From the NCBI RefSeq assembly GCF_001665835.1, contig NZ_LZSX01000107.1, positions 35,554 through 99,553 of the forward strand: 64,000 nt of DNA. The letters are read 5' to 3'. Shown one piece after another: positions 27,201-37,393 of the stretch; positions within the stretch are counted from its first letter, which is position 1, and each line of letters opens with the position of its first letter. Position numbers and translations under genes: made by a program. Origin of the DNA: Mycobacterium colombiense. GTDB lineage: Bacteria > Actinomycetota > Actinomycetes > Mycobacteriales > Mycobacteriaceae. The notes under the pieces are model-generated. The model was not told the DNA's origin. It saw only the letters and a program-made list of their open reading frames with translations, and did no database searches.

Positions 27201-27485
27201 GCGCTCCAATTCGCAGCTGACACCGGCGTGCGTTTCTACGACGCCGAACTGCTGCGGGCCCGGGCGCAGACCCACACGGAGTCGAACGCGCGCGCCGACG
27301 ACCTCGCCGCCGCCCGGGAGGTCGCTCGCCGCCAAGGTGCGCGGCTCTTTGAAATCCGCGCGAGCCTCGACGATTTCGACCTGCGTGGGGAGCCGGCGCG
27401 AAGGCACCTTGTTGATGCCGTCGGGAAGATCCCGAAAGACAGTCGGCTTCCCGAGCTTGCACGAGCGCGAGCGGTCCTTCGATAG
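24225..27485 (+). CDS. Class III nucleotide cyclase-AAA ATPase-TPR-like signalling protein
   Basis: About 1086 residues. A cyclase domain (80-255) has metal-binding Asp89 (FADVVDST) and Asp133 (GSTKGDGLLAVFG), with DDVYGLAANLAARL. An ORC/AAA-type NTPase follows, with P-loop GEPGVGKS (300-307) and Walker B ALLVAEDVQW. A long C-terminal alpha-helical repeat region lacks a LuxR DNA-binding end. The canonical adenine-specifying Lys, three residues before GDG, is Ser129 here, so substrate choice is uncertain. Start could also be GTG 24249. This architecture is common in mycobacteria. It is probably monocistronic, 47 nt after tetR. Confidence 0.87.
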   Translation: MDGGTIFHVTDGRAVPAESESTHSELGASIDELVDRAVSAINRGDNTTATALAGQVLAIDHANADAEDLLSAAPGVGGEIRRLTILFADVVDSTVLSTRVEPETYRLVVGGYRDIVSRTVEEYEGHIGSTKGDGLLAVFGYPTAHENDVKRAVHAGLDIARAVARLSEQTDRRFGIDIAVRVGVHRGLVYLDTAQDDVYGLAANLAARLSGLAAPNSVVVSNPVAALVRNDFELEEQPAAPVKGVPGLIAHHRVDSERVERPARVHGPLVGRDRELAKLNTHWRRARAGALKTPVLFFCGEPGVGKSRLVAEAAGLVKPSGAVILELAGSPFHTQVGLHPIRVLLERLCGITRVTDPVERLRLLRAEIVARGLDPDTAVPALAPVLGVGAEHGYEPLEAEGRRLEQLIGSAVRSYLTGCLSDAPALLVAEDVQWFDLPTLEVIEAMLDTGEGRLLVVITSRDEKSLPNHWQVEQFNLPPLTDEEADELIVALDPTASAEERAEVRRRCDGVPFYIEQVVAGLHLAPSDGTHVPDALYEPLFAQLRAGNNVVPVVEAAAVIGRHIDRSLLITVVDLDEQQVDEVIDRLVDTGVFERTGNAGCRFRHELLREVADELAPPSVRRKLHAKVADALVNTMTGDPDWPLVASHYEQGGRHADAASAYQRATAAARRRGALAEARTYLTLALTQVEQCPPGPDRDHREIAPRLERGYLTATAEGAQSPVAASDFERCLQLAGTDLRDDELFATLPAVGAYYLWRSDLRRVDSLLQVAVAATEHGREWFRPALAGSAGVVAWLRGEFDTASAYFEQATGLAEEYEERIQAIWFVPHDPVALAHEHLAWHRLVQGDLAGAEVQLKRAVDRASQLGYPQRPYNHLYAIDMDIWICAETAQYDRARELVREIADTADRYGLDHLYWQLLGATEKAMVDGQAAIATRNPDPTSLGPHIEAMTQVIEVWQALGASTYRPFYWCILGRLLIAGEQVNQARARLDTALQFAADTGVRFYDAELLRARAQTHTESNARADDLAAAREVARRQGARLFEIRASLDDFDLRGEPARRHLVDAVGKIPKDSRLPELARARAVLR

Positions 27486-27518
27486 CTCGAGGCGAAACCG
27501 AGCCAAACAAACGGTCCG

Positions 27519-28145
27519 TCACCCACCGCGAACATGAGCGACGCCCGCGATGACACCTTGGATCAGCCGGTCCAGATGCTCGGGATCGTCGACGGCCGGC
27601 TGGCCCGCGACGAAGGTCAGCATGATGCCGTTGATGAACGCGAGCGTGGCGATCGCCTGGTCGTCGACCAATGCCGGATCCGGCGCGCTGTCGGCGGGAT
27701 GCCACTGGGTGACGACGTTGCGCGCCAGGGCGTAGAGCCGGTCTGCGGAGTCGCTGAGGGCCGCGGCCAGCTCCGCGTCCCGGCCGGCGAGCAGCGCGAG
27801 TTCGTAGCGCGCCTTGGCGCGGGTCAACCAGGGTTCGCTGTTGACGTACATGACGATGCGGGCCAGGCCCGCGGTGCCGGTGAACTGCGTGGCGTGATCC
27901 TCGGCGAGTTCGGCCATCATCGAGAAGTCGGCGAGGTCGAGTTCGGCCAGCCGCGTCGCCATGGCATGCATCAGCGCCTTGCGGGTCCGAAAGTAGAACG
28001 ACGTGGTGCCGGCCGGCACGCCGGCGTGGTCGTCGACTTTCGGGTGACTGACGCCGTGCACCCCGTTGCCGCCCAGCAATCCGATCGCGGCGTCGGCGAG
28101 CTGGCGGCGCCGCTCCGCCGCGTTGTGCTTTCTACGTGCAGCGAT
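27519..28145 (-). CDS. TetR family regulator, start codon unclear (ATC 28145 or TTG 28079)
   Basis: The TetR helix-turn-helix reads GVHGVSHPKVDDHAGVPAGTTSFYF with a C-terminal ligand domain. The usual first helix (RRRQLADAAIGLLG) is encoded upstream of the only conventional start, TTG 28079. Between the lipase stop (28155-28157) and that helix there is no ATG, GTG or TTG in frame; ATC at 28145 is the nearest alternative. Either a rare start is used or the first helix is untranslated. The gene is in the same frame as, and directly downstream of, the lipase gene, so it is likely an autoregulating operon member. Confidence 0.72.
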   Translation of the reverse strand: MAARRKHNAAERRRQLADAAIGLLGGNGVHGVSHPKVDDHAGVPAGTTSFYFRTRKALMHAMATRLAELDLADFSMMAELAEDHATQFTGTAGLARIVMYVNSEPWLTRAKARYELALLAGRDAELAAALSDSADRLYALARNVVTQWHPADSAPDPALVDDQAIATLAFINGIMLTFVAGQPAVDDPEHLDRLIQGVIAGVAHVRGG

Positions 28146-28154
28146 GCACCCAGT

Positions 28155-29444
28155 TTAGAACTGGCCGCAGTTCGGTGCGGTGGGCTCGCCGTTGAAGCGG
28201 GCGGCGATCCATTGCATGGCGGGTTCGCCGTCGACCAGCATCGGCAGCGCGTGGTTGATGATCAGCTTGTTGAGGAAGGGCGGCTCTTCGTTGGTGCGGA
28301 ATTCCACGTCGGCGCCCTGGCCGCACCAGTCGCGGCCCAGCTGATTGGCCGCGGTCCACGGCACCAGCGGGTCGTACCGGTTGCTGTCGATCATCACCGG
28401 CGCATTGGGTTTGAAGCGCCCGATCCGCTGCGCGTCGAACAGGGTGTTGAACGGCTCCTCGTTGACCAATTTGTAGATGTCTTCGGTGAAGTAAGGCTGT
28501 AGGTGACGAAACATGAAGTCCAGCAGGGTCTGTCCCACACACTGGCGCGACACCGACTCCAGCATCGCCAGGCCGCGCGGTGTCATCTTGGCGCGGATGG
28601 TGTCGGCGAACTCCGGGTAGGCGGCCATCACGCTGTTGAGCGCGTACCCGACGACACCGACCAGGACGCTGCCGTCGGCGTAAGGGAACAGCTCCTTGAG
28701 GTCGGCGGGCGGCGCCCCGGCGTAAGTGCCCACGATATGAAGGTCGGGGGCATATTGCGAGGCGAGTTCGGCGGCCGACGCCGAGGCGCCACCACCCTGT
28801 GAGTAGCCCCAAAAGGCCACCGGCCCATGCGGATCCAACGACGTTCCGGGCAGCCGCATGGCGGCGCGGGCCGCATCGAGCACGGCCTGGCCCTCGGCCA
28901 CCCGGCCCACATAGGTGTGCATCGACGGGGTGCCCAGGCCCTGGTAATCGGTCATCACGATGGCGAAGCCACGGGCAACCATGGTGGCGACGAACAGCTC
29001 CTCGTAGTTGAACATGATGTCCCAGCCACCCGAATAGTGGATGCCTTGGTTGAACATTCGCGACGGGGCGCACTGGTTGCCCTGGCCCTGGGTGCCGGGT
29101 GCGTAACTGATCAACGGCCGAGGCCCGCCGCCGGGCCAGTCGTTATAGGGCTCGAAGTAGGTGCCGGTGACCGCGATCGGGTTGCCCCGGGTATCGGTGC
29201 TGCGGTACATGATCCGGGTCCCGGTGGCCATGATCGCCCCCAGCTGGCCGGAGGGCTCCAGCACCAGCCGCGACGGCTCGGTGCGGATCAGGTCGCCGGG
29301 CTGGCCGGGCGGAAGGGGATCCGGGGGAAGATAGAAGTCCGCGTACTGCGGCTCGTCCCCGCCGTCGGCCCGCGCATTTCCGACTCCTAAGAATGCGGAA
29401 ACAATTATCAGCAGTGCTGCGAAAACTCCCCCGGCCCGACGCAT
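28155..29444 (-). CDS. Secreted lipase (LIP family, alpha/beta hydrolase)
   Basis: This 429-residue protein has an N-terminal Sec signal (MRRAGGVFAALLIIVSAFLGVGNARA). The secretory-lipase fold carries nucleophile elbow FWGYSQGGGAS, acid region DSNRYDPLVPW and His in LIINHALPM. Cysteines near 127, 309, 387 and 426 fit an exported protein. It should hydrolyse acylglycerols or similar esters outside the membrane. It heads a unit with the following TetR gene. A 24-bp palindrome lies about 40-60 nt upstream of its start. Confidence 0.88.
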   Translation of the reverse strand: MRRAGGVFAALLIIVSAFLGVGNARADGGDEPQYADFYLPPDPLPPGQPGDLIRTEPSRLVLEPSGQLGAIMATGTRIMYRSTDTRGNPIAVTGTYFEPYNDWPGGGPRPLISYAPGTQGQGNQCAPSRMFNQGIHYSGGWDIMFNYEELFVATMVARGFAIVMTDYQGLGTPSMHTYVGRVAEGQAVLDAARAAMRLPGTSLDPHGPVAFWGYSQGGGASASAAELASQYAPDLHIVGTYAGAPPADLKELFPYADGSVLVGVVGYALNSVMAAYPEFADTIRAKMTPRGLAMLESVSRQCVGQTLLDFMFRHLQPYFTEDIYKLVNEEPFNTLFDAQRIGRFKPNAPVMIDSNRYDPLVPWTAANQLGRDWCGQGADVEFRTNEEPPFLNKLIINHALPMLVDGEPAMQWIAARFNGEPTAPNCGQF

Positions 29445-29482
29445 TACGGAACGGTAACAATCAACGGGTCACAGCGGAAGGG

Positions 29483-29506
29483 CAATCTCTAATCTTTTAG
29501 AGATTG
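29483..29506. promoter_or_regulatory. Perfect 10-bp inverted repeat between lpqC and the lipase gene
   Basis: CAATCTCTAA (29483-29492), loop TCTT and TTAGAGATTG (29497-29506). It lies after the lpqC stop and 39 nt upstream of the lipase start, both on the minus strand. On that strand no T-run follows. It is AT-rich, unlike its surroundings. It could be the operator for the TetR encoded at the end of the lipase operon, or a terminator for lpqC. Confidence 0.5.
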
Positions 29507-29513
29507 GTTTTCG

Positions 29514-30458
29514 CTACCGATGTTTCTGGCTGAAGAATTGCCAGATGGTGTCCGTGGCGTCCAGCGCCGTCGACGGCGCCGGAATCCCGGCGACCTTGTC
29601 CGCCAGGGGGCTCGGCTCACCGCCGGGCCATTGATGGCCGGCGCCCGCCACCGAGATCAGCTGCACGGTGCGCCCGTCGGCGCAGCCCGCCGTCTGCGTG
29701 GTCACGTCGCCGGCGGTGGCCGAGCTCGGCGCCCCGCATCCGTCGATGGCGCGCCAGGTGGCGTTGACGGATTCCACCGACGGGCCGTCGACGCGCGGGG
29801 ATCCGTTGAACGCGAACGCCTTTCCGGCGCCGCCGTTGTACGGCACGCGGTCGTCGGCGGTGCCGTGGATCTGCAACACCGATGCCGGCCGTGCCGCAGA
29901 GCAGTCGGTCAGCAGGGTGCCGCCCACCGGCGCGATCGCCGCGAACGTATCGGACTGGCAGCCCAGGCGAAGCGCCATCATGGCGCCGTTCGACATGCCG
30001 GTGACATAGACCCGCGCGCGATCGATGGGGATCTCCTGCTCGATGGCACCGACCATGGCGGTGATGAATCCGACGTCGTCGGTGTTGAGGTGTCCGGGCT
30101 CGCCGCAGCAGGTGCCGGCGTTCCAGGCCCGGTTGAGGCCGTCCGGGTAGGCGACCAGGAAGTGTCCGTTGTCCGCCTCGGCGTCCCAGTGGTAGGAACG
30201 CTCGGCCTGCGTGCCGTTGCCGAAGCCGCCGTGCAGCATCACCACCACCGGCACGGCCTCGGTGAGCCCCTGGGGCCGATAGAGGTGGAAGGTCCTGTTC
30301 GCTCCGCCCGAGGAGATGCTCTGCGTGGATTGCCCCACCGGGATCGATTGCGGGCCGGGGGTTCCCAGCGCATGACCGCCACCGAGGCATCCGGCGAGCA
30401 CGACAACCAGAACGGGTGGCAGGCAGACGCTCGCCACCCGGATCCATCCCCATCGCAT
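29514..30458 (-). CDS. lpqC: LpqC, esterase lipoprotein (PHB depolymerase/feruloyl esterase-like)
   Basis: This 314-residue protein has a lipoprotein signal and lipobox VVLAGC (Cys24), so it is anchored at the outer face of the membrane. The esterase domain has MLHGGFGNGTQAE, nucleophile elbow VTGMSNGAMMAL, IHGTADDRVPY for the acid and GAGHQWPGG for the His. ATG 30458 (alternative GTG 30464) gives the lipobox at normal distance. It is divergent from a MarR gene with a perfect palindrome in the 74-nt gap. Confidence 0.9.
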   Translation of the reverse strand: MRWGWIRVASVCLPPVLVVVLAGCLGGGHALGTPGPQSIPVGQSTQSISSGGANRTFHLYRPQGLTEAVPVVVMLHGGFGNGTQAERSYHWDAEADNGHFLVAYPDGLNRAWNAGTCCGEPGHLNTDDVGFITAMVGAIEQEIPIDRARVYVTGMSNGAMMALRLGCQSDTFAAIAPVGGTLLTDCSAARPASVLQIHGTADDRVPYNGGAGKAFAFNGSPRVDGPSVESVNATWRAIDGCGAPSSATAGDVTTQTAGCADGRTVQLISVAGAGHQWPGGEPSPLADKVAGIPAPSTALDATDTIWQFFSQKHR

Positions 30459-30486
30459 GAGCACAGCGTGGCACCGATGCCCGGTT

Positions 30487-30505
30487 TTGACAAGTAACTT
30501 GTCAA
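30487..30505. promoter_or_regulatory. MarR-type operator between lpqC and marR
   Basis: TTGACAAG-TAA-CTTGTCAA is a perfect 19-bp palindrome with 8-bp arms. It is centred 38 nt upstream of the lpqC start and 37 nt upstream of the marR start, and it includes a TTGACA-like sequence on each strand. Confidence 0.75.
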
Positions 30506-30532
30506 TCGGTCCCCGAGTGGCAGACTGGCGAC

Positions 30533-30985
30533 ATGGCACAGGAACCGGGTTCCGGGTGGGAGCCCACCGTGCCGGCGCTGGTGAACCTGGTCGCCGCCGC
30601 CGGGGCGCCGCACTTGCGCGCGGCGTTCGCCGCGGCCGGCCTGGACGGGATCCGCCCCGCGCAATCGGTCGCCCTGGTGCCGCTGGCGGCGGGCGGATTG
30701 CACGCATCCGATCTGGCCGATCGCCTCAGGGTGAGTCGGCAGGCGGTGGCCCAGGCGATAGCGGCCCTGGAGCGACATGGCTACGTCACCCGAGGACCCG
30801 ACCCGGTGGACGCGCGTGCCCGCGTCATCGAGCTGACCGCGCGGGGCCGCCGGGCGCTGCAGGTAATGCGTTCCAACGCACAGGCTTTGGAGCGGCGATG
30901 GACCGAGGTGCTGGGCGAGCGACGGTTGGGGGAGTTGCGCGAGACCTTGACGGCGTTGCTCGCCAGTGAGGCCGAAACCGGTTGA
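30533..30985 (+). CDS. MarR family transcriptional regulator
   Basis: This 150-residue protein has a winged helix of MarR type: LHASDLADRLRVSRQAVAQAIAALERHGYVTR, then wing DPVDARARVIELTARGR. It is divergent from lpqC, and the shared palindrome TTGACAAGTAACTTGTCAA is the expected binding site. It probably represses lpqC and itself. Confidence 0.9.
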   Translation: MAQEPGSGWEPTVPALVNLVAAAGAPHLRAAFAAAGLDGIRPAQSVALVPLAAGGLHASDLADRLRVSRQAVAQAIAALERHGYVTRGPDPVDARARVIELTARGRRALQVMRSNAQALERRWTEVLGERRLGELRETLTALLASEAETG

Positions 30986-30996
30986 CTAGCCGCCCG

Positions 30997-31806
30997 TTAC
31001 GGCGTCTTGAGGAACACGTCGTTGAGCGTGACGGTGCGAAGGTTCCGGTCGCGGATGATGTCGACGAGTTGCGGATAGACATGCGTCACGGGCAGATGAT
31101 TGAGGTGCCCGATCACGATGGACTGCGGTGTGAAGTACTGATCGGCCATCTGCACGATGTACTCCTCGGTGATCAACGTCGAGTCCGACAGCGATCCCGA
31201 CCACAAAGTCGGGACCTTGTAACCGAAATCGCCCGCCACGGCGTCGACGGCGGCGTTACGCTTTCCGTACGGCGGCCGCCAGTATGGTTTCGCGCCGATC
31301 CCGTAGGTGTTCCTCAGAAACGCATCATTGCGTGAGAGCTGTTCGGCGACTTGCTCTTTCGTCAGCTTGGTCAGGTCCGGGTGTGACCAGGTGTGGTTGC
31401 CGAGCTGAATCTGCCCGCTGTCCACCAGTGGCCGCAGCATGTCCAGGTTCTCGGTCCACGAGTCGTAGATCCCGTTGACGAAATAGGTCAACCGGATGTC
31501 GGTGTCCTTGGCGAACTGCGTGTAGGCCCGCACCACCTCGCTGTTGACGCCGTCGTCGACGGTCAGCGCGAGCAGATCGCCCTCGCCGGGGATCTTCATC
31601 AGCGCACCGCCGCCGGGCAGTGGGATGCGGGCGCTCGGTGGCGGGGGCGGCAGCAGGGCCTGCGGGGCGGTCGGGCCGGAGGTCGGTATGTCGGCCGCCG
31701 GGGTTTGGGCGAACGTGCGTGGCTGCGGATCGACGATGAGCCGCGCAGCGCCTACGCCGGCGACGACCGACGCGGCGAGCGATCCGAGGAACTGACGACG
31801 ATTCAT
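30997..31806 (-). CDS. Tat-exported polysaccharide deacetylase (NodB domain)
   Basis: This 269-residue protein starts with a twin-arginine signal (MNRRQFLGSLAASVVAG), then a Pro-rich linker and a NodB domain. It has the catalytic base motif LTVDDGV, metal ligands NHTWSHPDL and the groove motif WRPPYGKRN, and a late IGHLNH His. It should remove acetyl groups from peptidoglycan or another cell-wall glycan, like Rv1096-type proteins. ATG 31806 is preferred to the TTG at 31815 because it places the Tat motif at the N-terminus. It is convergent with marR. Confidence 0.88.
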   Translation of the reverse strand: MNRRQFLGSLAASVVAGVGAARLIVDPQPRTFAQTPAADIPTSGPTAPQALLPPPPPSARIPLPGGGALMKIPGEGDLLALTVDDGVNSEVVRAYTQFAKDTDIRLTYFVNGIYDSWTENLDMLRPLVDSGQIQLGNHTWSHPDLTKLTKEQVAEQLSRNDAFLRNTYGIGAKPYWRPPYGKRNAAVDAVAGDFGYKVPTLWSGSLSDSTLITEEYIVQMADQYFTPQSIVIGHLNHLPVTHVYPQLVDIIRDRNLRTVTLNDVFLKTP

Positions 31807-32067
31807 GGCTGACAAGTGAGGGCGTCGAACAAATGATCACGTGATAACGGAAATGGCGAATTCAGCCCGATGATTCGCGCATTTATCGTGGCGAGCTGCG
31901 CAACAGGCGGGTCCGCGTGGGAACCGCCGCTGGTGCAAAACATCGAGGCCACAGCAGCGAACCGTACCATTCGCTGCGGCCATATGTCGGCTGCGTTACG
32001 GGAGGGTCAGCTGTGAATTCTCTCCGACCCCCGTTATCGCCGGTGAACGCGAGCCGACCAGCGGGAA

Positions 32068-33468
32068 TTAACGCGGTTCGCCGATGGCCCGTTGCGGCAG
32101 TTGCACCGGTTCGGTAGCGGGGGTGCCGAGCGTCGAGGCCAGCCAGGGTAGCGCCGTGGCAAACGCCTCGGCGGCGAACGGCCAGTCGTGTTTGCCGGGC
32201 TGGGTGACCACCGCGCAGGCGATGCCGTTGGCGGCGCCGACGGCGCACAGCGAGTTCGCCGCGACGTCCTGACCCTCGGGGTTGGCGGCGGGATCGCTGC
32301 TGGACGCGATCAGGGCCGGATTGCCTTCCTGCGCGACGTTGTGCGCGCCGTCTGAGCCTGGCACGTCGAACCAACCCGACAGGCCGTCGTAGTGACCGTG
32401 CTTCGTCATGACGGTGACCGGGTCGAAGGCCGCCCAGGCGTCGTGATTGCCGCCGAACAACCGGGCGACCGTTTGATCCTTGGAGCCGCCGTTGGGTCCG
32501 CGGTCACCCGCGATGTCCACGAACGCGCTGAACAGCTCGGGGTGCATGACGGCCAGGGTCACGGCGCAGGTCCCGCCCATCGACCACCCCGCGACGCCCC
32601 AGTTCGCCCGGTCGGCGCTGACGCCGAAGTTCGACACCATGAAGGGCTCGATGTCCTTGGTCAGATGGTCGGCGGCGTTGCCGCGGGTGCCGTTGACGCA
32701 CTCGGTGTCGTTGTCGAAGGAACCGGTCGGATCGACGAACACCAGCACCGGGGAGAAGCCGTGGTGTGCGGCCGCGAAGTTGTCGATGGCGGTGAACGCG
32801 CCGCCGGGGCCCAGCCAGTCGGCCGGGGTGTTGAAGGCGGAGCTGATCATCATGACCGCCGGCAGCCGAGGTGGCGGATTGGTGTTGAACCATGCGGGAG
32901 GCAGGTAGACCAATTCTCGGCGGTGGGCGAAGTGCGAGCCAGAGGGGGCATTGTCGTCGATGTCCACCGGCACCACCACGCCCTTGGTCGGCTTGGTGCC
33001 GGCGACCTGCATCTCGGTCACCCGCAGCCGGTCGATCTGGTCGGGCAGCGGCACGGACGTCAGCTGATTCCACGCGGCGAGTGCGGTGGGAAAGTAGCCC
33101 ACCCAGCCGTTCAGCGCCATGCCCGCGCAAAGAACACACAGCGGTATCGCCAGCACCGCCACCCCGCGCCGCCACCAGCGGATCCCTCGCCACCCCACCA
33201 GGAAGACCGCGGCGGCCAGGCCGCTCATCGCGATCCAGAGCCACAGCGTCGTCGGTGCCGGGTCCCCGGCCACCCCGAGCGAGGTGATGTACCACCGGGC
33301 CAGCAGCGTCACCGCGACGGCCGCGATCAGCGCCACCGGCAGCACCCGCTTGAGCCAGCTCCCCGTGCGCCATTGAATCGCGACGAGCACCACGAGCAGC
33401 GCGAGGCCCTGCACGGCGGGGGGAAACCAGCCGTGCAGCAGGGACAGTTGTCCGAAGAACTGCTCCAA
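32068..33468 (-). CDS. Membrane-anchored esterase, antigen 85/esterase D-like
   Basis: The 466 residues carry four N-terminal transmembrane helices (about 15-135), then an exported alpha/beta-hydrolase domain. The nucleophile elbow is VAGWSMGGTCAV, with a mycolyltransferase-like SSAFNTPADW and FVDPTGSFDNDTEC before it, and a C-terminal GKHDWPFAAEAF giving the His. The domain order matches mycobacterial membrane esterases of the Ag85/esterase-D group. It may act on cell-envelope lipid esters. The first 35 nt upstream are GC-rich with no clear regulatory signal. Confidence 0.8.
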   Translation of the reverse strand: MEQFFGQLSLLHGWFPPAVQGLALLVVLVAIQWRTGSWLKRVLPVALIAAVAVTLLARWYITSLGVAGDPAPTTLWLWIAMSGLAAAVFLVGWRGIRWWRRGVAVLAIPLCVLCAGMALNGWVGYFPTALAAWNQLTSVPLPDQIDRLRVTEMQVAGTKPTKGVVVPVDIDDNAPSGSHFAHRRELVYLPPAWFNTNPPPRLPAVMMISSAFNTPADWLGPGGAFTAIDNFAAAHHGFSPVLVFVDPTGSFDNDTECVNGTRGNAADHLTKDIEPFMVSNFGVSADRANWGVAGWSMGGTCAVTLAVMHPELFSAFVDIAGDRGPNGGSKDQTVARLFGGNHDAWAAFDPVTVMTKHGHYDGLSGWFDVPGSDGAHNVAQEGNPALIASSSDPAANPEGQDVAANSLCAVGAANGIACAVVTQPGKHDWPFAAEAFATALPWLASTLGTPATEPVQLPQRAIGEPR

Positions 33469-33641
33469 CGGTCGTGACCTTTGCTAGATCGATCGCTGCG
33501 CGCGGGTGAGGTGGGTATCGAAGGGCCGGTCGGGGTCACCGAAGGCGGCGGCCGGACCAACTATCCCATACCAACGTGGCCCGTCAGCCGACCGTTTCTG
33601 CGTGTGGGCCGACCAGATGCGCGCGGACCGGGACCCACCGC

Positions 33642-35926
<2,285 letters not shown>

Positions 35927-35930
<4 letters not shown>

Positions 35931-36139
35931 GCGACCAAGACGGCCTCATAGCCGGCCTCGTCGACCGCGCCGAGAACGGCGTCCGCGTCGATGGGCTGTG
36001 CACTGGTGACGACGAGCTTGCCCGTGGCTGCGCTGACCGTCACGTCGTCGATGCCCGGGATCTGGGCCACCTCGCTACGGACCGCGGCCTCGCAGTGGCC
36101 GCAGCTCATTCCGCTCACCTGATATTCGCTGGTGGGCAT
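35927..36139 (-). CDS. Copper chaperone, HMA domain
   Basis: This 70-residue single HMA domain has GMSCGHC (Cys13, Cys16) and the GYEAVLV C-terminal strand. ATG 36139 is preceded by GAAGGAG; the frame runs further upstream without support. Its stop overlaps the ATPase start (ATGA). It should carry Cu(I) to the ATPase. Confidence 0.93.
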
Positions 36140-36262
36140 GCCGCTCCTTCTCGATCCCCGGGCAGTCTTGACCACACCATTCTGCCTGCTGGGCGGAGCG
36201 GCCTATTGCCGCAGGTGCGATCCGCCGCCCGGATTAGGCTGCCTGTAGCGGAAGGAGACATC

Positions 36263-36733
36263 ATGACCGTCACTGTCGTCGACCGGGGGCCTCGCCAGGT
36301 GAGCCGCAGGGTCGAGGTGGCCGCCCCGGCCGCGGAGCTGTTTGCCTTGGTCGCCGATCCACGCCGTCACCACGAGCTGGACGGATCGGGCACGGTGCGC
36401 GACAACATCACCGTGCCGGCACAACTGGTCGAGGGCTCGAAGTTTTCGACGCACATGAAGATGTTCGGGCTTCCCTACCGGATCACCAGCACGATCACCG
36501 CGCTGACACAAAACGAACTCATCGAATGGCGCCACCCGTTGGGTCACCGCTGGCGGTGGGAATTCGAGAAGCTGTCGCCGACGCAGACCCAGGTCACCGA
36601 GACGTTTGACTACCGCGATGCCGGTGCGCTCAAGAACAAGCTGAACTACTACGAGCGGATGGGCTTCGCGAAGGCGAACGCGACGGGCATCGAAGCGACG
36701 CTGAGCAACCTGCGCGATCGCTACGCGGGGTGA
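36263..36733 (+). CDS. SRPBCC (polyketide cyclase/START-like) protein
   Basis: This 156-residue protein shows the SRPBCC pattern: RRVEVAAPAAELFALVADPRRHHELDGSG, LVEGSKFSTHMKMFGLPYRI, EWRHPLGHRWRWEF and a long final helix. GAAGGAG precedes ATG 36263. It binds a hydrophobic ligand; the role is unknown. It is convergent with the PPOX gene, the two ending side by side. Confidence 0.85.
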   Translation: MTVTVVDRGPRQVSRRVEVAAPAAELFALVADPRRHHELDGSGTVRDNITVPAQLVEGSKFSTHMKMFGLPYRITSTITALTQNELIEWRHPLGHRWRWEFEKLSPTQTQVTETFDYRDAGALKNKLNYYERMGFAKANATGIEATLSNLRDRYAG

Positions 36734-37294
36734 TCAGCCCGCCGTCGGATCCGCTGCGTCCCAAGGCATCACGCCGGAAACCCAGTGGCTGAGTTCGTCG
36801 ACCTGGTCGTTGCGGTGCAGATGGCGTGGCGGCGTTGCAAAGGTGGAGTAGGGCCGGCAGCGGATGACGACGCGGTTCTCGCGTTCGCACATGTCGCGGA
36901 TGTGCGGGCGGGCCTCGTCGCCGAGTGGTTGGCCGGACATCCGGCCGCCCACCGCCATCATCACCTCGACCGCCAGATCCCGGTCTTGGTCGATGGTGGC
37001 GTCGGCGTAGACCTGCAGATAGGCGAACGGCCAGCGCTCGTCGAGGACGCACAGGCTCACCTTGGGATCGCGTTCGACGATGCGGGCCTTGCCGCGGCCG
37101 GCCATGGTGGAGACCAGCAATTCGCCGGTGTCGGTGGGGATGTAGTACACGATCGACATCGCCGGGCCGTCGTTGCGGCGGCGGTAGCCGAACACGCAGG
37201 TGCGATGTGTGCGCACGAACTCGCGTCGTTCGGAGGGCAGCATGTCGCGGTCGGTGGGAGCGGTGAAGGGCTCTGCCGCCAGGGGGAGGAGCAT
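36734..37294 (-). CDS. Pyridoxamine 5'-phosphate oxidase-like (PPOX) flavin/F420 protein
   Basis: This 186-residue split-barrel protein has THRTCVFGYRR, AMSIVYYIPTDTGELLVSTMAGRGKARIVERDPKV in typical PPOX order and VSLCVLDERWPFAYLQVY. Such mycobacterial proteins bind FMN or F420 and reduce small substrates. It is divergent from a TetR gene, and a GGATACAGTGTCTCC dyad lies between. Confidence 0.85.
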   Translation of the reverse strand: MLLPLAAEPFTAPTDRDMLPSERREFVRTHRTCVFGYRRRNDGPAMSIVYYIPTDTGELLVSTMAGRGKARIVERDPKVSLCVLDERWPFAYLQVYADATIDQDRDLAVEVMMAVGGRMSGQPLGDEARPHIRDMCERENRVVIRCRPYSTFATPPRHLHRNDQVDELSHWVSGVMPWDAADPTAG

Positions 37295-37341
37295 GGCGAA
37301 TGTTCCTTGCTGTCAAGGTGGTTGATCGATCCGATATTTAT

Positions 37342-37356
37342 GGATACAGTGTCTCC
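37342..37356. promoter_or_regulatory. TetR-type dyad between PPOX and tetR
   Basis: GGATACAGTGTCTCC is a 15-bp dyad with 6 of 7 arm positions paired around a central G. It lies about midway in the 99-nt gap between the divergent PPOX and tetR genes. Confidence 0.6.
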
Positions 37357-37393
37357 GTAATGTAGGCGTGTGTCAAGCGGCAGGAGCGCCACG

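Noticed and set aside
27511..27519. ACGGTCCGT palindrome resembling the core of the shared TetR element
   Set aside because: Only nine bases match, it lies between two gene ends, and the flanking bases differ from the 19-bp element.
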